11,448 bases of DNA from NCBI GenBank assembly GCA_005793295.1, contig SXSX01000151.1, positions 1-11,448 on the forward strand, in the 5' to 3' direction. The notes below the pieces were generated by a model, which saw only the letters and a list, made by a program, of their open reading frames with translations, was not told the DNA's origin and ran no database searches. Both the position numbers and the translations under genes were made by a program. This stretch comes from Burkholderiales bacterium (lineage in GTDB: Bacteria; Pseudomonadota; Gammaproteobacteria; Burkholderiales; Burkholderiaceae_C). Every line of letters starts with the position of its first letter. Position 1 is the stretch's first letter. This document shows positions 7,089 through 11,448 of this stretch, in pieces.

Positions 7089-7844
7089 GTGATCCTGTAC
7101 GAATACCCATTTAACGAAAAAATTCGCACCTACCTGCGCTTAGAGCAGCTGTTCTCGCGTTTATTCAAGCTCATGGGACGGACCGATGAGATGGACCACC
7201 ACTTTGCGCTGACTACCCTTTTTGAAATATTGAATGTCGGCGCACGCGCAGATCTCAAAACCGATGTGCTGAAAGATCTTGAAAAACAAAAGCAAGCCCT
7301 CAACGCCTTTCGCGACAATCCTGCCATTGCGACAGATGTGTTGGATGAAATTTTGGGACAACTCAGTGCGTGTTTCGCTGGATTAAGCGGAACCCTTGGG
7401 AAATTAGGGCAAGTGCTGACTGAAAATGATTGGCTCATGAGTGTCCGCAGTCGTGCGGGCATTCCTGGCGGAACCTGCGCCTTTGACCTTCCTGCTTACC
7501 ATGCGTGGCAACAACAACCGTGGGAAGTAAGACAGCAAAATCTGCGTGAATGGGTCGAAACGCTTTTGCCGCTTTCACAATCCATTCAAGTCTTGCTCAA
7601 CCTGTTGCGTGACTCTGGATCGCCTCAAAAAATGGTCGCCGCAGGCGGGCAGTTTCAGCAAAATTTGCCACAAGGAAAAACTGCTCAAATGTTACGCCTC
7701 TCCGTCGATCACAATTTAGGGATCATTCCCGAGATCAGTGGAAACCGACTGCTCGTGTCCATTCGGTTCATGCGCCACGAAGATGACAACCGGCTGCATG
7801 CGAGCAATGAAGACAGCCCTTTTGAAATGGCGTTGTGCTCCTAA
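7089..7844 (+). CDS. zapD: Cell division protein ZapD, Z-ring associated
   Basis: ZapD (YacF, DUF1342) is a cytoplasmic protein that bundles FtsZ filaments and stabilises the division ring. The start chosen is GTG 7089, giving 251 residues and beginning M/V-ILYEYPFNEKIRTYLRLE, which matches the family N-terminus (E. coli begins similarly with FEHPLNEKMRTWLR). The N-terminal half is strongly helical. Other family blocks are DHHFALTTLFEI (36-47), ADLKTDVLKDLEKQ (54-67), LTENDWLMSVRSRAGIPGG (110-128), CAFDLPAYHAWQ (130-141) and the C-terminal beta region with GNRLLVSIRF (218-227). The gene lies 22 bases after coaE and 5 bases before yacG, the same coaE-zapD-yacG order as in E. coli. It has no enzymatic motif, and none is expected. 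Confidence 0.94.
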   Translation: MILYEYPFNEKIRTYLRLEQLFSRLFKLMGRTDEMDHHFALTTLFEILNVGARADLKTDVLKDLEKQKQALNAFRDNPAIATDVLDEILGQLSACFAGLSGTLGKLGQVLTENDWLMSVRSRAGIPGGTCAFDLPAYHAWQQQPWEVRQQNLREWVETLLPLSQSIQVLLNLLRDSGSPQKMVAAGGQFQQNLPQGKTAQMLRLSVDHNLGIIPEISGNRLLVSIRFMRHEDDNRLHASNEDSPFEMALCS

Positions 7845-7849
7845 GCGCC

Positions 7850-8044
7850 ATGCAAGAAACACCGGAAGTTTTTCAGAAAATCGTACCCTGCCCCGCCTGC
7901 AAAGGCGACAGCCTGTACGCAAGCACCAACCCCTATCGGCCGTTTTGTAGTGCCCGCTGCAAAGCTCTCGATTTAGGGGCTTGGGCCAGCGAAGAATTTC
8001 GGATGGAAGCATCCAACCTGACTACCGACACGGAGGACCAATAA
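7850..8044 (+). CDS. yacG: DNA gyrase inhibitor YacG, zinc-binding
   Basis: YacG is a small zinc protein reported in E. coli to bind GyrB and block gyrase from binding DNA. The product from ATG 7850 is 64 residues, the normal size. A four-cysteine zinc site is clear: CPAC at 14-17 and CSARC at 33-37 (Cys14, Cys17, Cys33, Cys37), followed by the conserved DLGAWASEEFRM (41-52). The tail after residue 52 is acidic and polar and probably disordered, as in homologues. A GTG at 7835 in the same frame would add five residues and overlap zapD; I prefer the ATG, although neither has a good ribosome site. It is the last + strand gene and faces the mutT-like gene across 32 bases. Confidence 0.92.
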   Translation: MQETPEVFQKIVPCPACKGDSLYASTNPYRPFCSARCKALDLGAWASEEFRMEASNLTTDTEDQ

Positions 8045-8076
8045 CACCGAGGGTCAGGCCAGTACCGCGTTAGGCC
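8045..8076. other. Short convergent intergenic gap, no clear terminator
   Basis: These 32 bases separate the converging stops of yacG and the Nudix gene. The only structure I can see is a 5-base inverted repeat, AGGCC at 8056-8060 with GGCCT at 8073-8077, with a 12-base loop and no flanking T-run that would make an intrinsic terminator. Transcripts from the two sides may overlap here or end by Rho. Confidence 0.5.
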
Positions 8077-8529
8077 TCAGGTTTTGCGTTCTTGCTTCAA
8101 CCATTCCAAGACCGGTAATGCACCCGGCAAAATGGGACTCACCCCCACGGGAAAAATTGACCACGCATAGGACTGTTGCTCCTTCATTTGAAGTTCCCCT
8201 GACCACTGAGTCACTTTGAAGAAATGCAGTCGAACCAAGGCGTGGGGATAGTCCACTACCTCGACCTTCCACGCCTTAGCCTCGCCCATAGTGAGACCTA
8301 GCTCTTCGTGCAATTCGCGACTTAACGCCTCTTCAATGGATTCGCCTGCCTCTAACTTACCACCTGGAAACTCCCAGTAACCTGCGTAGGGCTTCCCCAC
8401 AGGTCGCGAGGTCAGTAAAAAAGAACCGTCAGCTTGCATCAATACGCCAACAGCGACTTCAACCATAGGCCGGGCATCGCCCCCTTGACGCAACTGATCA
8501 GGATCAGCAACAAGACTGGGGGCTGTCAC
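8077..8529 (-). CDS. mutT: MutT-like Nudix hydrolase (probable 8-oxo-dGTP diphosphatase)
   Basis: This is a Nudix hydrolase resembling MutT, which removes mutagenic 8-oxo-dGTP from the nucleotide pool. The Nudix box is complete: Gly57, Glu63, Arg71-Glu72-Leu73, Glu75-Glu76 and Gly78-Leu79 follow the pattern G-x5-E-x7-REL-x-EE-x-GL. Before it lies VEVAVGVLM (23-31) and GYWEFPGGKLE (50-60), typical of MutT; VVDYPHALVRLHFFKV (91-106) follows. The GTG at 8529 gives 150 residues and overlaps the upstream ATPase stop by 4 bases. An ATG at 8466 would give 129 residues, the length of E. coli MutT, so the start is open; neither start has a well-spaced ribosome site. Unlike some betaproteobacterial relatives, no thiamine-phosphate synthase-like domain is attached. 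Substrate is inferred from family resemblance and the neighbourhood with secA. Confidence 0.85.
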   Translation of the reverse strand: MTAPSLVADPDQLRQGGDARPMVEVAVGVLMQADGSFLLTSRPVGKPYAGYWEFPGGKLEAGESIEEALSRELHEELGLTMGEAKAWKVEVVDYPHALVRLHFFKVTQWSGELQMKEQQSYAWSIFPVGVSPILPGALPVLEWLKQERKT

Positions 8530-9392
8530 TTGGGACTGCGCCCAGAAAAATCTTTGGCAAATTGCCAGGCAACGCGTCCGCTACGTGAACCGCGTTCTAA
8601 TGCCCACACCAAAGCTTCTGCTCGGGAAGCCTCAATTTGCGGCGCTAAAAAACCTAAAGAACGCAGCCACTGCGCCACAATCATCAGGTACTCGTCTTGG
8701 GTGAATGGGTAAAAACTAATCCATAAACCAAAGCGCTCTGAGAGAGAAATTTTTTCTTCTACGCCTTCGCCAGGATGAACTTCTCCCTCCGCCGTGTGGG
8801 TGTAAGTTAAGTTCTCCGCCATAAATTCCGGCAACAAGTGGCGGCGGTTGCTGGTGGCGTAAATCAAAACATTGGCAGACGTTTCTGAGACAGAACCGTC
8901 CAAGACGGATTTCAAGGCCTTGTAGCCAGGTTCGCCTTGGTCAAAGCTCAAATCGTCACAAAAAATGATAAATTTCTCAGACCGTTTTTCAATGACTTCG
9001 ACAATATCAGGCAAGTCAACCAGATCGTCCTTGTCGATTTCAATCAAGCGCAAGCCCTGACTTGAAAACGTATTCAAGCAAGCGCGAACCAAAGATGATT
9101 TTCCGGTTCCACGGGCACCCGTTAAAAGTACATTGTTTGCAGTCAAACCCCGAACAAATTGATCGGTATTGCGCTGAATCTTTTCTTTTTGAACGTCAAT
9201 TTCTTTGAGGTCATGGAGCTGCATAGGTCCGATGTGACGCACTGGAACGATATAGCCTTGGCCCGAGACACGCTTACGGTATCGAAAAGCCACCGAAGCG
9301 CTCCAATCGGGTTGTTCGATATCCAATCGCAACGATGACTCCACTCGCCCCATGAATTGTTCTGCGCGCAAAAGAAAATCAGTCAGTCTCAT
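8526..9392 (-). CDS. AAA-type ATPase of the DUF815 family, function unknown
   Basis: This encodes a 288-residue cytoplasmic P-loop ATPase that I assign to the DUF815 family; its cellular role is not established. The first 85 residues are specific to the family and include PDWSASVAFRYRK (28-40). The AAA core follows: Walker A GARGTGKSS at 92-100, Walker B FIIFCDDLSF at 141-150 with Asp146-Asp147, a sensor-1-like YATSNRRHLLPE at 178-189 (Asn182), and an arginine-rich stretch SERFGLWISFYPF (218-230). I prefer the ATG at 9392, preceded by GGGGG 11 bases upstream, over the in-frame GTG at 9410 that directly follows the argJ stop and would give 294 residues. There is no signal peptide or membrane segment. 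It sits between argJ and the Nudix gene and overlaps the latter by 4 bases, so it is probably co-expressed with them. Similarity to DnaA/IstB-like loaders is only general. Confidence 0.85.
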   Translation of the reverse strand: MRLTDFLLRAEQFMGRVESSLRLDIEQPDWSASVAFRYRKRVSGQGYIVPVRHIGPMQLHDLKEIDVQKEKIQRNTDQFVRGLTANNVLLTGARGTGKSSLVRACLNTFSSQGLRLIEIDKDDLVDLPDIVEVIEKRSEKFIIFCDDLSFDQGEPGYKALKSVLDGSVSETSANVLIYATSNRRHLLPEFMAENLTYTHTAEGEVHPGEGVEEKISLSERFGLWISFYPFTQDEYLMIVAQWLRSLGFLAPQIEASRAEALVWALERGSRSGRVAWQFAKDFSGRSPK

Positions 9393-9410
9393 CGCTACTT
9401 CAACCCCCAC

Positions 9411-10640
9411 TTAGGATCGGTAATCCGCGTTAATGGTGACGTACTCGTGGCTAAAGTCACACGTCCAAACCGTGTGGGTCGCACTTCCACGTCCGAGATT
9501 CACCCGAACGGTGATTTCGCTTTGTTGCATAACCCGTTGACCATCCGCCTCTTGGTAGTTCGGATGCCGACCGCCATGGGTTGCAACATGCACCTCATCT
9601 AAATAAAGCTCAATCAGGCTCTGGTCCAAATCTTCAATGCCAGCGTAACCCACTGCAGCCAAAATTCGGCCTAAGTTGGGATCGCTCGCATAAAACGCGG
9701 TTTTAACCAAAGGAGAGTGGGCAATGGCGTAGGCGACTTGGCTGCACTCTTGTACTGAGTTACCACCTTCGACCTGCACCGTCATAAATTTGGTCGCACC
9801 TTCACCGTCCCGAACAATGGCTTGCGCCAGTTGTCTTGCAACTTCCATTAGCGCATTGAAAAACAATTGCCCTTCTTTGCTTTGCAAAGATTCAATGCGC
9901 GCATTGCCGGCCTGATGCGAAGCGACCACCACCAAGGAGTCATTGGTTGAGGTATCCCCGTCCACCGTAATGCGATTGAAAGAGCCTTCAGCCAACGCAG
10001 TGGTTATGTACTGCATGAGCGCGGGGTTCACGCAAGCGTCGGTTGCGATAAAACCCAACATGGTGGCCATATTGGGCCGAATCATGCCTGCACCTTTGCT
10101 GATCCCCGTAATCGAAACCAGTTTTCCGCCAATGTCGACCTGCGCACCAAAGGCTTTAGGCGCCGTGTCCGTCGTCATGATGGCCTGTGCGGCGTCAAGC
10201 CAATGGTCTACTTTCGCATTTGCAATCGCACCATCCAAGCCGGCAATGATGCGTTCGCTGGGCAGCGACTCCATGATGACGCCGGTAGAAAACGGAAGGA
10301 TCTGACTGGGTTTGACTTTTAAACGCTCAGCTAAAGCTTCGCATGTGTTTCTTGCTCTCGCTAGACCGTCGGCCCCGGTGCCAGCGTTAGCGTTTCCCGT
10401 ATTCACCAACAAAGCGCGAATTTCTTCACCCTGCCCTAAGTGAATTTGACAAATCTGAACGGGAGCTGCGCAAAAACGGTTTGTCGTAAATACCCCGCCT
10501 ACGCTGCATCCTGGGTCCAATATAAAAACGCTCAAGTCTTTTCGACCTTGCTTGCGAATACCCGCTTCCACAATCCCTATTTTGACGCCGGCAATAGGAA
10601 ATAAGCTCTTCGTATTGGGGGGAGGCAAATTGACCGACAT
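9411..10640 (-). CDS. argJ: Bifunctional ornithine acetyltransferase / N-acetylglutamate synthase
   Basis: ArgJ moves the acetyl group from N-acetylornithine to glutamate, recycling acetyl in arginine synthesis; many members also use acetyl-CoA. The product from ATG 10640 has 409 residues, the usual length. The precursor cuts itself into two chains at Ala192-Thr193 within KGAGMIRPNMATML (182-195), Thr193 becoming the nucleophile. The oxyanion-hole pair Thr119-Gly120 is in PFSTGVI (116-122), VNTGNANAGTG is at 79-89, and the product ends with INADYRS, a common ArgJ terminus. The start is supported by a ribosome site 8 bases upstream; a 22-residue in-frame extension would run into secA and is not family-like. 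The sequence alone does not show whether it is bifunctional or only a transacetylase. It follows secA by 11 bases, an adjacency also known in Pseudomonas. Confidence 0.97.
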   Translation of the reverse strand: MSVNLPPPNTKSLFPIAGVKIGIVEAGIRKQGRKDLSVFILDPGCSVGGVFTTNRFCAAPVQICQIHLGQGEEIRALLVNTGNANAGTGADGLARARNTCEALAERLKVKPSQILPFSTGVIMESLPSERIIAGLDGAIANAKVDHWLDAAQAIMTTDTAPKAFGAQVDIGGKLVSITGISKGAGMIRPNMATMLGFIATDACVNPALMQYITTALAEGSFNRITVDGDTSTNDSLVVVASHQAGNARIESLQSKEGQLFFNALMEVARQLAQAIVRDGEGATKFMTVQVEGGNSVQECSQVAYAIAHSPLVKTAFYASDPNLGRILAAVGYAGIEDLDQSLIELYLDEVHVATHGGRHPNYQEADGQRVMQQSEITVRVNLGRGSATHTVWTCDFSHEYVTINADYRS

Positions 10641-10648
10641 TGCAATAG

Positions 10649-10653
10649 CCTTT
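10649..10653 (-). promoter_or_regulatory. Ribosome binding site of argJ
   Basis: On the - strand AAAGG overlaps the secA stop codon and lies 8 bases before the argJ ATG at 10640. It decides the start against longer in-frame versions that begin within secA. Confidence 0.65.
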
Positions 10654-11448
10654 AAGCGAGTTTGCCGTGGCAAAACTTGTATTTTTTCCCAGTTCCGCAG
10701 GGGCAAGGGTCATTGCGACCGACCCTTGGGACCGCCGGCACAAGTCCTGTTGCCAATGCTTCGGCAAGCGTTGTTTGTGCTTCGCCGGTTTCGGTGGGGG
10801 CGGTGTAAGTGATGTTGTTGATATTTTCACCACGTGACTCCAAAGCTTGGGCGGCCTCTTCAATTTGCTCACTGGACTGAATGCGCACCGTCATCAGTGT
10901 CTTGGTTACATCATTTTTCACCGAGTCCAGCATTTGTCCAAAGAGTTCAAATGCCTCGCGCTTGTACTCTTGCTTAGGTTGCTTTTGCGCGTAGCCGCGC
11001 AAATGAATACCTTGGCGCAAATAGTCCAAAGCACTTAAATGGTCGCGCCACTGTGAGTCTATGGTTTGGAGTAACACCATGCGCTCAAACTGGGTAAAAC
11101 TCTCAGCACCGACTTGCGCAATTTTTTCAACAAAGGCCGCATTGGCTGCTGTCACCACCGCATTCAAAACATCTTCATCGCTAATGGCAGATGCATTGGT
11201 GATCAATGACTTCAAATCTAATTCAATCTGCCATTCATCGCGAAGAACGCTTTGCAGACCCGGGATATCCCATTGCTCTTCGACCGATTCCACCGGAACG
11301 AACTGATGCACCAAATCTTGAAAACTACCCTCGCGCAGGGCGGCAATTTGGGCATTGAGGTCTGAGGCATCCAAAATGGCATTGCGTTGCTGATAAATCA
11401 CCTTGCGCTGGTCATTGGACACATCATCGTATTCCAGCAACTGCTTAC
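10652..11448 (-). CDS. secA: Preprotein translocase ATPase SecA, C-terminal part
   Basis: SecA is the ATPase motor that pushes unfolded preproteins through SecYEG. Only the last 264 residues lie in the window; the gene begins beyond its right end. Visible from the left are LLEYDDVSNDQRKVIYQQRN (residues 3-22 of the fragment), the helical scaffold and wing regions, and the segment LLQTIDSQWRDHLSALDYLR, followed by GIHLRGYAQKQPKQEYKREA. The linker near the C-terminus is short and polar, and the protein ends with the zinc-binding SecB/ribosome contact motif CPCGTGKKYKFCH (C-x-C-x8-CH) and only four more residues. This C-terminal zinc motif implies an interaction with SecB. The stop is 11 bases before argJ with no terminator, so secA transcription probably continues into argJ. 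Confidence 0.98.
   Translation of the reverse strand, partial: KQLLEYDDVSNDQRKVIYQQRNAILDASDLNAQIAALREGSFQDLVHQFVPVESVEEQWDIPGLQSVLRDEWQIELDLKSLITNASAISDEDVLNAVVTAANAAFVEKIAQVGAESFTQFERMVLLQTIDSQWRDHLSALDYLRQGIHLRGYAQKQPKQEYKREAFELFGQMLDSVKNDVTKTLMTVRIQSSEQIEEAAQALESRGENINNITYTAPTETGEAQTTLAEALATGLVPAVPRVGRNDPCPCGTGKKYKFCHGKLA

Noticed and set aside
8056..8077. Inverted repeat AGGCC/GGCCT between the convergent genes as an intrinsic terminator.
   Set aside because: The stem is only 5 bases with a 12-base loop, mismatched outside, and no T-run follows on either strand.
9943..10305. A 120-codon + strand frame antisense to argJ.
   Set aside because: No ribosome site or motif, and ArgJ is complete on the other strand; it is a shadow frame.
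10426..10872. A 148-codon - strand frame overlapping the secA end and argJ start.
   Set aside because: It lies in another frame of the same strand across two well-supported genes and has a low-complexity, Pro/Lys/Arg-rich product resembling nothing.
1..11448. Mobile elements, CRISPR repeats, tRNA genes, phage attachment sites or a hidden defence system.
   Set aside because: Every long stretch is filled by an identified housekeeping gene. I saw no direct repeats of spacer spacing, no transposase motif and no tRNA-like cloverleaf with conserved TTC-G loops.

Overview
The window carries only housekeeping and surface-structure genes. It looks like chromosome from a betaproteobacterium, most likely Burkholderiales and possibly Comamonadaceae. 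This rests on my recollection of the protein sequences (ZapD, PilB/PilC/PilD, DUF815-type ATPase, ArgJ) and on gene order; base composition is moderate by eye, with no obvious foreign patch. Coding density is very high: there are fourteen genes, two of them cut by the window ends, and no gap is longer than about 32 bases. I see no RNA gene, insertion sequence, CRISPR array or integration site.

Left part, + strand (1-2736): a compact dTDP-L-rhamnose operon in the order rfbB (3' end only), rfbD, rfbA, rfbC. Together they turn glucose-1-phosphate and dTTP into dTDP-L-rhamnose, the donor for rhamnose in O-antigen, capsule or other glycans. Each gene overlaps the next by 1 or 4 bases, which suggests translational coupling.

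Middle part, + strand (2741-8044): only 4 bases after rfbC comes pilB-pilC-pilD (type IV pilus extension ATPase, inner-membrane platform protein, prepilin peptidase), then coaE (last step of coenzyme A synthesis), zapD (FtsZ bundling) and yacG (zinc-binding gyrase inhibitor). Spacing again runs from 4-base overlaps to about 20 bases, and I see no terminator or convincing promoter anywhere from 1 to 8044, so one long + strand transcription unit is possible.

Right part, - strand (8077-11448, read right to left): secA (3' end only), argJ, an AAA-type ATPase of the DUF815 family, and a MutT-like Nudix hydrolase. These also follow closely (11-base gap, about 18-base gap, 4-base overlap) and converge on yacG across 32 bases.

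The right two-thirds resembles the E. coli neighbourhood secA-mutT / yacG-zapD-coaE / hofC-hofB and the Pseudomonas pilBCD-coaE and secA-argJ neighbourhoods, so it seems to be an old conserved block. The rhamnose operon abutting pilB is the least expected arrangement. I found no convincing undescribed system; the most poorly understood gene is the DUF815 ATPase.
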